NCBI GenBank assembly: GCA_965205905.1
Contig: CBDBHZ010000004.1
Location: 1 to 25,028, forward strand
Origin: JAHZMA01 sp965205905
GTDB lineage: Bacteria > Pseudomonadota > Alphaproteobacteria > JABAAW01 > JAHZMA01
Direction: 5' to 3'
DNA length: 25,028 bases
Shown: one piece after another, positions 8,618 to 16,117 of the stretch
Layout: each line of letters begins with the position of its first letter
Position numbering within the stretch: position 1 is the stretch's first letter
Made by a program: the position numbers and the translations under genes
The notes under the pieces: generated by a model
The model's input: the letters and a program-made list of their open reading frames with translations, nothing else
Databases searched by the model: none
What the model was told of the DNA's origin: nothing

Positions 8618-8758
8618 ATGGATTTTCATGCTACCCTATCATTGCTTGAGGAGTATGTAAAGAGAGGCACGCTAGATTTTAGTGTTGAGTATGGCGAGAC
8701 ACGCTCCGCCCTTGTATTACACACCTATCAAAAAAAGCCCCCCATCCATCATAAATGA
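8618..8758 (+). other. Possible small ORF or gene remnant (46 codons)
   Basis: An open frame from ATG 8618 to TGA 8758 reads like normal protein in its first 35 residues (LEEYVKRGTLDFSVEYGETR) and then runs into the terminator hairpin of the opposite strand. It has no ribosome binding site. It may be the remnant of a gene cut off when the adjoining DNA arrived, or chance. Confidence 0.2.
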
Positions 8759-8769
8759 TAAATGGAGGG
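8730..8769 (-). terminator. Distal Rho-independent terminator of the candidate ncRNA
   Basis: Read on the minus strand, arms 8769-8755 and 8752-8738 can pair over up to 15 positions with G-T wobbles, and the stem is followed by C and seven T. On the plus strand there is no T run after the stem, so it acts on the minus strand. Confidence 0.75.
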
Positions 8770-8839
8770 TGTCGAGCTGACTCTGTGCAGTTTTTGAACC
8801 AGATAAGCGTTTCATCAATGCAAAAAATTTACGGCATCG

Positions 8840-8871
8840 AAAAACAGCTACTAGAAAAACTCTAGTAGCTG
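8840..8871 (-). terminator. Proximal Rho-independent terminator of the candidate ncRNA
   Basis: An 11-bp perfect hairpin (arms CAGCTACTAGA 8845-8855 / TCTAGTAGCTG 8861-8871, 5-base loop) is followed on the minus strand by TTTTT. The plus strand reads GGAATT after the stem, so the signal is minus-strand. Confidence 0.75.
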
Positions 8872-9084
8872 GGAATTCGTAACCGCTCATCAAATAAAAA
8901 ACGGTGCGACGCTTTTTGGCATCGAAACGCTTGGACATATAGCGCCACTTCCCAGCCAAGCTGAGATGGGCGCACCCATGACGCAAAATGTTAGATAAAT
9001 CGCGTCAATACGGTTGATGCAACCGTATTTGATGAAAGAGGTTACGAAACCCCACGCTAAGAAAACTTTCCAAACGATAATGTA

Positions 9085-9113
9085 ATTATATAGGGTGTGA
9101 GAGGAGAATGCAA
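9085..9113 (-). promoter_or_regulatory. Sigma-70-type promoter of the candidate ncRNA
   Basis: On the minus strand, TTGCAT (9113-9108), a 17-base spacer and a perfect TATAAT (9090-9085). This is one of the best promoter matches in the window and it points away from the Fic gene. Confidence 0.65.
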
Positions 9114-9128
9114 CATAAATATCCGTTA

Positions 9129-9167
9129 TATTTTACCAATAACAATGCTTTTGTTATTGGTAAAATA
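9129..9167. repeat. 17-bp perfect inverted repeat upstream of the RhuM-Fic gene
   Basis: Arms 9129-9145 and 9151-9167 are perfectly complementary (core TTTTACCAATAACAA), with a 5-base TGCTT loop. A possible -35 (TTGTTA 9151-9156) lies in the right arm, with GATTAT at 9175-9180 as a possible -10, so it could be an operator. There is no T run after it, which argues against a terminator. Confidence 0.7.
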
Positions 9168-9212
9168 ATGGTAGGATTATGTAAATGTACAAATTCATGA
9201 TTGGCAAAGAAT

Positions 9213-10307
9213 GTGACTGATAAGAAAATAAATATTTATTTTGATAAAAACAATCAAATAGATGTTACATTGGAAGATAATACTGTATGGTTATCTCTTA
9301 AACAAATATCGGAAATTTTTGAGCGAGATAAATCGGTTATCTCGCGACATTTAAAAAATATCTTTGAAACAGAAGAATTAGAGCGTGATGCAACTGTTGC
9401 AAAAAAAGCAACAGTTGAACAAGAAGGCAATAGAAGCGTTACCAGAATAATAGAATATTACAATCTTGATGTGATTTTATCAGTCGGTTATCGTGTCAAT
9501 TCCAAAAAAGGTGCAGAATTTCGGCAATGGGCTAGCAAACTTATTATAAAGACATTATTGACTAAACAACGAAATAAATATTTACGTGAAATTCATAGAT
9601 TAGAAAAAGAAACACAAAAATTATCAAATATTCAAAAAAAGCAACCATTTTTGTTTGATGTGATAAAATATGGGTATACCATAGAGGGTACCATAGAAAA
9701 TATTCAAAAAGCTAAACAAAAGTTAGAACATGATTTAAGAGCTTTTTCCGTTAACAATTTTAACTCTAAAAAAAGGTTTCAGCATGAAACTAAAAGCATT
9801 ACCAACCGTTATCAAAGAAGTTTCCAATTATTATACCAATATGATAGCAATGAATTAACAACAGAGAATCTTAATTTTTCTGCTCCTGAATTTATTGAAT
9901 ATTCCGATGCATTAAATGAAATTAAAGATTTAAAAACCGAACTTATGATAAGAGGGGAAGCAAGTGAATTATTTGGCAGAGAGAAAGATAAAACTTTTCA
10001 AGGCGTGTTAGGTAATATTTGCCAAAGTTTTGATGGAGAATATCTTTATCCTAGTATCGAAGAAAAAGCTGCAAATTTATTATATCTGACGATTAAAAAC
10101 CATCCCTTTATTGATGGTAATAAAAGGATTGACGCATATATGTTTGTATTATTTTTAGAAAAAAACCAATTTAGCCTCAAGTTGGATTATACACCTAAAA
10201 TAGACGATAACGCTTTGGTTACATTGACCTTAAATGTTGCTAAAAGTAATGCAAATGATAAAGACACACAAATAAAACTTATTATGAATTCTATCAAAGA
10301 AACATAA
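9213..10307 (+). CDS. RhuM-Fic fusion protein (virulence RhuM/Fic family)
   Basis: The N-terminal RhuM domain shows TVWLSLKQISEIF, SVISRHLKNIF, EGNRSVTR and YNLDVILSVGYRVNSKKGAEFRQWAS. A helical linker rich in Lys and Glu follows. The C-terminal Fic/Doc domain carries HPFIDGNKR, whose His is the catalytic base in Fic AMP- or phospho-transferases; the protein target is unknown. Start: no ATG is in frame. GTG 9213 gives MTDKKIN; a TTG at 9201 is the alternative. Neither has a good Shine-Dalgarno. The gene is clearly richer in A and T than its neighbours and is flanked by repeat-bearing intergenic DNA, which suggests horizontal acquisition. No separate antitoxin gene is adjacent. A TVEQEG string in the RhuM part fits the pattern [ST]xxxE[GN] of Fic inhibitory helices but may be chance. 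Confidence 0.85.
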   Translation: MTDKKINIYFDKNNQIDVTLEDNTVWLSLKQISEIFERDKSVISRHLKNIFETEELERDATVAKKATVEQEGNRSVTRIIEYYNLDVILSVGYRVNSKKGAEFRQWASKLIIKTLLTKQRNKYLREIHRLEKETQKLSNIQKKQPFLFDVIKYGYTIEGTIENIQKAKQKLEHDLRAFSVNNFNSKKRFQHETKSITNRYQRSFQLLYQYDSNELTTENLNFSAPEFIEYSDALNEIKDLKTELMIRGEASELFGREKDKTFQGVLGNICQSFDGEYLYPSIEEKAANLLYLTIKNHPFIDGNKRIDAYMFVLFLEKNQFSLKLDYTPKIDDNALVTLTLNVAKSNANDKDTQIKLIMNSIKET

Positions 10308-10702
10308 TTTATCTACAATTAAAATAACGTGGTTTCTCGATGCGGATTGCCTATGCGATGCCCATAGTATCAAGGGCGGTGCCTGTCTCTATACATTAAT
10401 ATATGGGGGGGCTTTGCGGAATTGGTTTTATATATCAAGGGGGGTGCGGTCTGGCTTCTCGATGCGCGCTTGTCAAATTTTTGTCCGTAGGACAATTTGC
10501 CAAGCAGACGCCTCTTGCCAGTTTCGGTTTGCCCTTGTTACCAATGGCGGGCAAACCTCACCCTTAATAATCCCCCCGCCGTACCAAATACTAGCGATGG
10601 TGTGAGTCACGGTTACTCAATACTCGCGATGATGTTGCACCTTGATAATCCCCCCATTATCTGCCATAATACGCTCTATGTAACATCATCACATGAGAGG
10701 CA
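10308..10702. repeat. Repeat-rich intergenic region
   Basis: No gene is supported here. Visible elements: GGGGCTTTGCG-GAATTG at 10408-10424, echoing the 3456-3600 repeats; two TTCTCGATGCG strings near 10334 and 10453; a TTGTCC-GTA-GGACAA hairpin near 10479; a direct pair ATAATCCCCCC at 10567-10577 and 10645-10655; and a pair AATACTAGCGATGGTG / AATACTCGCGATGATG near 10587 and 10619. It reads like eroded copies of intergenic palindromes together with the promoter of the next gene. Confidence 0.5.
10642..10670 (+). promoter_or_regulatory. Promoter of the ankyrin-ThiF pair
   Basis: TTGATA (10642-10647), a 17-base spacer and CATAAT (10665-10670) lie about 33 bases before the ATG at 10703. A partial copy of the same layout lies 78 bases upstream (TTAATA 10564). 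Confidence 0.5.
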
Positions 10703-11482
10703 ATGATGGAAACTTTAATGACATTATTTGGAGCGTTTGTGATAGCATTCGCGGGTTCATCAAATAATATTGATCATCGCCCATTGCTGAATGAAAAATT
10801 TTGGCAAAATACGACCCTTGCCGAAATTACCCACGAAATTGAAGCGGGTGTGAATGTTCATGCGCGTGATAAATATCTGGGCAATACCGTTTTAATGTAT
10901 GCGGGTCGCTATGCAAACAACCCTGATATTATAACAGCACTGGTTGAAGCAGGTGCGGATGTAAATGCCCGTAATGACGATAATGCAACAGTTTTGATGA
11001 TTGTCGCTGCCCATCAGCCTAACCCTGATATGGTAACGGCACTGATTGAAGCAGGTGCCGATGTGAATGCGCGTGAGCCAAATCTTGACGATACAGTTTT
11101 AATGTATGCGGGTCACTTTACTGACAATCCTGATATTATAACCGCACTGATTGAAGGCGGCGCAGATGTGAATGCCAGTAATGCCAAGAACAACACGGCT
11201 TTGATGTGGCTGATTTATAGCAATCCAAATCCTGAAATTATCACAACACTCATTGAAGCAGGCGCGGATGTGAATGCGCGTAATGTCTATGGCGGAACAG
11301 CTTTGATGGTTGCGGTTAGCCATCAGACGACCTCTGATATTATCATTGCACTGATTGAAGCAGGCGCGGATGTGAATGCAAAAGATACTGATGGTTACAC
11401 CCCATGGGGTTTGATTCAAGAAAATGACGCCTTAAAAGATACCGAAGCCTATCGGTTAATAGATGACATGCGAGATAAGTAG
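10703..11482 (+). CDS. Exported ankyrin-repeat protein (259 aa)
   Basis: The N-terminus is a short hydrophobic segment (TLMTLFGAFVIAFAGSS) that looks like a signal peptide or single anchor, so the repeats are probably periplasmic. Six ankyrin units follow. The GADVNA turn recurs at residues 84, 118, 153, 187 and 221, a 34-35 residue period, with a diverged first unit (EAGVNVHARD) near 47. Ankyrin repeats mediate protein-protein contacts; no enzymatic motif is present. GAGAGG precedes the ATG, and a second ATG follows at once. The gene ends 2 bases before the ThiF-family gene, so the two are probably one transcript. The partner is unknown. Confidence 0.85.
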   Translation: MMETLMTLFGAFVIAFAGSSNNIDHRPLLNEKFWQNTTLAEITHEIEAGVNVHARDKYLGNTVLMYAGRYANNPDIITALVEAGADVNARNDDNATVLMIVAAHQPNPDMVTALIEAGADVNAREPNLDDTVLMYAGHFTDNPDIITALIEGGADVNASNAKNNTALMWLIYSNPNPEIITTLIEAGADVNARNVYGGTALMVAVSHQTTSDIIIALIEAGADVNAKDTDGYTPWGLIQENDALKDTEAYRLIDDMRDK

Positions 11483-11484
11483 CC

Positions 11485-12288
11485 ATGAATGATGTCCTGA
11501 ACAATGCCATACCCAACGAAATGCCAGACGCCATGCTAGAACGCTATTCGCGGCATATTTTGCTCTCCGAAATTGATGAGGAGGGGCAGAATAAATTATT
11601 AAACGCGCACCTTGTCTGTGTTGGGCTTGGCGGTTTGGCTGCCTCTGCCTTGCCGTTATTAGCAGGTGCGGGCATTGGCAAAATCACCCTGATTGATGGC
11701 GACCGCGTGGATATTTCCAACCTGTCACGGCAAACGCTTTACAGCGAACAAATGGTGGGCGCGCCCAAAGCCTTATGCGCTGCCGAGACTTTAAGCAATC
11801 TGAATAGTGAGATAACCATCACCCCCATCAATCAGTTGCTGACTGCCGATAATAGCGATGAATTGCTGAAAAATGCCGATATTATCATTGATGCCACCGA
11901 TAATTTCCCCGCCCGTTACCGCATTAACGATGTGGCTTGCAAGCATAAAATCGCCTTTGCATCGGCAAGTCTGATGCGTTTTGGTGGGCAAATCAGTTTC
12001 TTTAAGCCGCATTTTACCGAAGAGAATATCACAGATAATATCACCCTGCCCTGCTATCGATGTCTCTACCCTAAAGCCCCACCCGAAAATCTACTGCCCC
12101 GCTGTGATGAGCTTGGCATTTTCGCACCCACCGCCGCAATCTTTGGGGTGATGCTGGCAAGTGAGGCGTTAAAATATCTGATAGGCTGTGGCACGTTGCT
12201 AACGGGGCGTTTGCTGATGCTGGAATGTGATGATTGGCAATGGCAGAATATCAGCTTTAACCATCGCACCGATTGCCCTAACCATTAG
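11485..12288 (+). CDS. ThiF/MoeB/HesA-family E1-like adenylyltransferase
   Basis: E1-like enzymes of this family adenylate the C-terminus of a ubiquitin-like sulfur carrier (MoaD for molybdopterin, ThiS for thiamine). Motifs: RYSRHILLSEIDEEGQ (20-35), the nucleotide-binding GLGGLAASALPLLAGAGIG (47-65), DGDRVDISNLSRQTLY (71-86), DATDNFPARYRIND (136-149) and the metal-binding pair CYRC (190-193). The second metal-binding pair is reduced to CPNH at the very C-terminus (264-267), where CxxC is usual. There is no rhodanese domain. Length 267 is normal for MoeB/ThiF. No moaD or thiS gene is present to decide the pathway. The gene starts 2 bases after the ankyrin gene, and its 3' end overlaps the convergent cobN by 4 bases. 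Confidence 0.88.
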   Translation: MNDVLNNAIPNEMPDAMLERYSRHILLSEIDEEGQNKLLNAHLVCVGLGGLAASALPLLAGAGIGKITLIDGDRVDISNLSRQTLYSEQMVGAPKALCAAETLSNLNSEITITPINQLLTADNSDELLKNADIIIDATDNFPARYRINDVACKHKIAFASASLMRFGGQISFFKPHFTEENITDNITLPCYRCLYPKAPPENLLPRCDELGIFAPTAAIFGVMLASEALKYLIGCGTLLTGRLLMLECDDWQWQNISFNHRTDCPNH

Positions 12289-15200
12289 CCCCCCAACAAT
12301 TCCGCCAATAATTCTTGCGTGCTATTGCGGTGCGGTCGCCATAAATCGCGCTTCACTGCCTCATCAAAGCGGTTCAGCATATCTTCAAGTGCTTGCGGGT
12401 TACATTGCCTGATAAAATCACGCACCTCCTCATCTGCCACATAGGCTTGAAACAGCCTATCAAATTGTTGTGGTTCTACCACTTGGGCGGTGGCGGCAAA
12501 AGCGAACAGATATTCCACCGTTGCTGCTATTTCGAACGCTCCCTTATAGCCATGCGCCATTATCGCCTTAATCCATTTGGGGTTGGCGGCACGGGCATGG
12601 ATAATCCGCGCTATTTCTTGCTTTAATGTGCCAATGCGTGGCGCGCTGGGGTTAGAATGGTCGTTATGATAAATTTCAGGCTGTTCGCCCGAAAAATGCC
12701 GAATGCTAGCGGCAAGCCCACCTTCAAACTGATAGTAATCATCAGAATCCAGAATATCATGCTCGCGATTATCCTGATTATGAATCACCGCCTCGCTTTT
12801 TGCCAATCTTGCTTGCAGTAAATCAGGCAATGCTTTGCCTTGCAAATCCGCACCATTATAGGCAAAGCCACCCCAGCGCAAGAAAATATCGGCGAAATCC
12901 TTATCATTTTGCCAGTTACCCGATGCAATCAAATGCTGTAGCCCTGCGCCATAACTACCGAGCTCAGCACCGAAAATGCGTTGACACGCATATTGCGATG
13001 CCGTTTCGGCATCAATGCCCTTTTGCTGATAAAGTGCTTTATCGCGCTTATATGCCAGCGCAAGCGGATTATCTTTATCGGCTTCATCACATTTTGCCAC
13101 TGCTTCAATCATTTCGGATAATTGCCGTATCACATTGGGGAAAGCATCGCGGAAAAAACCCGATATGCGAATCGTAACATCAACGCGCGGCCGCCCTAAC
13201 ATGCTTAATGGCAGAATTTGATAGCCCGTGATGCGGCTCTGTTGCCGTATCGGTTGCACCCCCATCAATGCCATCACTTGCGCTATATCTTCGCCACCCG
13301 TTCGCATTTGTGCCGTGCCCCACATGGAAATCACCACATTTTGAAGATGATTGCCGTAATTTTGCAAATGCGTTTTCAGCAATAAATCTGCCGATAACAT
13401 GCCCAACTGCCATGCCGCTTTTGATGGAATATCGCGCATATCCACCGAATAAAAATTGCGCCCTGTCGGCAGAATATCAAGCCTGCCCCTGCTAGGCGCG
13501 CCCGATGCACCAGAAGCGATATAACGCCCATTTATCGCCTTGATGAATGCGCCAGTCTCGCCCAGTTTGGACTGCGCTAATAAGTCGCGCAAATTCGGTA
13601 ATTCCTTGCTGATAATGCTGTGGGTTTTCTTCATATTTTCAGGTAGGCGCGCATCGCCTGTGATTAAAGCAAGGGAGAATTGATGCAATGCCTCCACTGC
13701 CAACCTTTTGCTAACATTTTTGCTTTTCGTTTCAAGATAGGGCTTTAAAATATCAGGTAGCATCATAACGCCCTCAAAATCATTTTGTTCTAGCGGATTA
13801 AAGCCAAACTCTAAATCATCAGCAAGGCTTTGCAATAATGATTGCTGATGCGGCGCATCGCCCCGTTTATGGCGTAACAGATTTAGCAGAAAATTCGGCA
13901 AATCATCAGGCAATTCACCATAGCGATGCAAGCCTGCCCGTATCATGGTGAATTTAATATCGCATAAAAAATTCTCAATCGCGTTGAGTTTTTCTGGCAT
14001 TTTCGCATTATCATCAGTGCCGATTTCTAGCTTCAGCGCATCTGCCATTTTCACCATTTCTGCGGCTAAAAAATCGCGTCTTTTCACATCTAGCTGCCGC
14101 GCATCGTAATATTCATCAAGCAGAACCTCTAATTCTGCCAGTGAATCATATAATCCACCTGTGGCAAGGGGCGGAGGCAAATGGTCTAAAATCACCGCCT
14201 GTATCCGCCTTTTGGCTTGCGTGCCTTCACCCGGGTCGTTACAAATAAACGGATAAATCACTGGCATTGCGCCTAGCACCGCATCGGGATAACATTCTGC
14301 CGATAATGCCAACGATTTGCCGGGCAACCATTCTAGCGTGCCATGCTTGCCGATATGGGTGGCTACGTGCATACCAAAAATTTCGCGCAACCAGATATAA
14401 AACGCAAAATAGCCATGCGGTGGTGGCAGTGATGGGTCGTGGCATGTGCTATCGGGGTCTAATTCGTAACCGCGACTTGGTTGCAAGCCCACCGCCACAT
14501 TGCCGAAAATAATTATCGGCAAATGAAATGCCGCATCTTTATTAACCGCATCTTGCACAAAGGCGTCTTTTACAGCCTCACCCCAACGCGCATTGACTGC
14601 CTGCTGAATTTCTATCGGCAATTTGCTAAAATGATGCTGATAGTCGGCAAGACTTAATCTTGCTTCAGATATGCGCCGCTGTGGGTGCTGATTGGTTGGT
14701 CCTGCTTGCAATAATGCCATCAGCGTCTCACTATCGGCAGGCGGTTGGCAGATAATTCCATCTTTTTGCGCCAATTGCAACAAACATAGAGTCGCTTGTG
14801 GGGTATCCAAGCCAACGCCATTGGCAAGCCTGCCATCAGAAGCAGGATAATTGCCTAGCACAAAGCCAAGTTTTTTATGTTCAGCAGGGGTCATTTGCAA
14901 GGCAATGTAACGCCTTGCCAATTGGGCAACAAACGCCACACGGTCGGGCAGAATATGGTAACGGGCAAGCGGACATTCGGTGAGAGGGTCAGTGGTAAGC
15001 GCATCACGGCAGGCAATCATACGGGTCAGCAATCTGCCATCAAGCTCAGTCAGCGCAACATTCATGGCGATTTCGCGCATTGGCAAGCCCGATAATTCAT
15101 CATTCCATTGCTGATATTCGGTGTTGGAAAGCACAATTTGCAATAATGGCACATTAAGGTTTTCAAAAATATCGGGCGCATCATCATGCGGATTTTTAAC

Positions 15201-16028
15201 GCCGCTTTTGGCAAGCGCAAAGCCCGTTGCCATCATAATCAGATTCGGACGATATGTTTGCAGATAGGTTTTCAGGCGTTGGGTAATCAATTCATCACGA
15301 AAATTATTGGCATAATAGGCGATTCCGTTAAGCCCTTGCGAATCAAGCGCATCGCATAGAGCATCGATGGGCGCAATATCACCGCCATCAATCAGCGCGC
15401 GATAAAATAACACGCATATTTTGCCATGCTGTGACTCATCTCCGAATTGGCGATAAATACCGTCATCAGCCAATGCCAATGGAGGCGGTGGGGGTGCTTG
15501 ATAATCCCCCATTTGACAGCCTAACATAGAAGATAGATACGCCAATAAGCCTGCAAAATTTTCCTGCCCACCCGCGCAAAAATAAGCGAATATTTTGGCG
15601 ATAGAATCAGCTTCAGGCGTTACCGAAAGATGTTTCAGCGATTCATCAAAATTCTTATCGCCTGCCAGTAATATCAGCTGAATATCATGTTGCGCACATA
15701 ATTCACGTAATTCATCAACGCCATATTGCCAATAGGCTTGCCCGCCTAGCAACCGCACAATCACCAATTTTGAGCCAATCAATGTTTGCTCGCAATAGGC
15801 ATCAATAGTGGCGGGGTGTCCTAAAAAGCCCAGATTCATGAGGCGTAATGTGGGAATTGCCTGCGTTTCAGGCGTCATCATATCCGCATGAAACGCCTTA
15901 TAGGCTTCGGCAAGGGCGGTCAATTCGCTGGTGGCATGGCTTAAAATCACAATATCGCCTACCGTTTGCTGAATATCATAAGCCTGCCCTTCTTCAAAAC
16001 TGCCTGCCTCGCCTGCTAATAAATGCAT
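12285..16028 (-). CDS. cobN: Aerobic cobaltochelatase subunit CobN
   Basis: Large subunit of the ATP-dependent CobNST complex, which inserts cobalt into hydrogenobyrinate a,c-diamide in the aerobic cobalamin pathway; homologous to BchH/ChlH. The protein begins MHLLAGE, as alphaproteobacterial CobN does, and at 1247 residues it is full length. The hallmark block HIGKHGTLEWLPGKS lies near residues 555-575, followed by NDPGEGTQAKRR. AGGTG lies just before the ATG at 16028. A minus-strand promoter lies 40-68 bases upstream. The predicted leader is about 33 nt, too short for a cobalamin riboswitch. Neither cobS/cobT nor other cob genes are in the window. The gene is divergent from the binding-protein gene. 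Confidence 0.95.
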   Translation of the reverse strand: MHLLAGEAGSFEEGQAYDIQQTVGDIVILSHATSELTALAEAYKAFHADMMTPETQAIPTLRLMNLGFLGHPATIDAYCEQTLIGSKLVIVRLLGGQAYWQYGVDELRELCAQHDIQLILLAGDKNFDESLKHLSVTPEADSIAKIFAYFCAGGQENFAGLLAYLSSMLGCQMGDYQAPPPPPLALADDGIYRQFGDESQHGKICVLFYRALIDGGDIAPIDALCDALDSQGLNGIAYYANNFRDELITQRLKTYLQTYRPNLIMMATGFALAKSGVKNPHDDAPDIFENLNVPLLQIVLSNTEYQQWNDELSGLPMREIAMNVALTELDGRLLTRMIACRDALTTDPLTECPLARYHILPDRVAFVAQLARRYIALQMTPAEHKKLGFVLGNYPASDGRLANGVGLDTPQATLCLLQLAQKDGIICQPPADSETLMALLQAGPTNQHPQRRISEARLSLADYQHHFSKLPIEIQQAVNARWGEAVKDAFVQDAVNKDAAFHLPIIIFGNVAVGLQPSRGYELDPDSTCHDPSLPPPHGYFAFYIWLREIFGMHVATHIGKHGTLEWLPGKSLALSAECYPDAVLGAMPVIYPFICNDPGEGTQAKRRIQAVILDHLPPPLATGGLYDSLAELEVLLDEYYDARQLDVKRRDFLAAEMVKMADALKLEIGTDDNAKMPEKLNAIENFLCDIKFTMIRAGLHRYGELPDDLPNFLLNLLRHKRGDAPHQQSLLQSLADDLEFGFNPLEQNDFEGVMMLPDILKPYLETKSKNVSKRLAVEALHQFSLALITGDARLPENMKKTHSIISKELPNLRDLLAQSKLGETGAFIKAINGRYIASGASGAPSRGRLDILPTGRNFYSVDMRDIPSKAAWQLGMLSADLLLKTHLQNYGNHLQNVVISMWGTAQMRTGGEDIAQVMALMGVQPIRQQSRITGYQILPLSMLGRPRVDVTIRISGFFRDAFPNVIRQLSEMIEAVAKCDEADKDNPLALAYKRDKALYQQKGIDAETASQYACQRIFGAELGSYGAGLQHLIASGNWQNDKDFADIFLRWGGFAYNGADLQGKALPDLLQARLAKSEAVIHNQDNREHDILDSDDYYQFEGGLAASIRHFSGEQPEIYHNDHSNPSAPRIGTLKQEIARIIHARAANPKWIKAIMAHGYKGAFEIAATVEYLFAFAATAQVVEPQQFDRLFQAYVADEEVRDFIRQCNPQALEDMLNRFDEAVKRDLWRPHRNSTQELLAELLGG

Positions 16029-16067
16029 AATTTCACCTTTAACCTTTAATCATGATGCGATTTTTGC

Positions 16068-16096
16068 TATATACACTTATAACAGTTTATTGACAA
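16068..16096 (-). promoter_or_regulatory. Promoter of cobN
   Basis: On the minus strand TTGTCA (16096-16091), 17 bases, TATATA (16073-16068). It predicts a transcript start near 16061 and a short leader. Confidence 0.5.
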
Positions 16097-16117
16097 TCAT
16101 TAAGGATAATTTTTTTG

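Larger units (their letters stand above)
8730..9078 (-). ncRNA. Candidate structured non-coding RNA
   Basis: The stretch has a strong minus-strand promoter at 9113-9085 and two minus-strand terminators, predicting transcripts of about 240 and 350 nt starting near 9078. It contains a 10-bp hairpin (9007-9016 / 9020-9029), a 5-bp hairpin with tetraloop (8966-8979), and a 9-bp long-range stem (8924-8932 with 8805-8813) enclosing the proximal terminator. The 10-mer GGCATCGAAA (plus strand) occurs twice, at 8833 and 8918. The only minus-strand reading frame (8986-8717) runs through both terminators and resembles nothing known. I see no tmRNA, RNase P, SRP or 6S signatures. The class is unknown; promoter and terminators are direct observations, the RNA gene is inference. 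Confidence 0.55.

Noticed and set aside
8717..8986. 89-codon minus-strand reading frame
   Set aside because: It runs through two strong terminators on its own strand, has no ribosome binding site and resembles no protein I know; the sequence is better explained as a structured RNA.
8730..9078. tmRNA, RNase P RNA, SRP RNA or 6S RNA
   Set aside because: None of the conserved cores was found (no tag-encoding frame with GGTTCGA arm, no GAGGAAAGTCC, no GGAAGGAAGCAG-like loop, no long open hairpin).
9391..9417. 10-bp inverted repeat with A7 loop inside the RhuM domain
   Set aside because: It follows from the coding of the repeated residues ATVAKKATV, a conserved family segment, so a separate function is not needed.
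11099..11419. 106-codon minus-strand frame opposite the ankyrin repeats
   Set aside because: Its repeated appearance comes only from the ankyrin repeats on the other strand.
16029..16117. Cobalamin riboswitch before cobN
   Set aside because: The leader between predicted transcript start and ATG is only about 33 nt and no B12-box-like sequence is visible.
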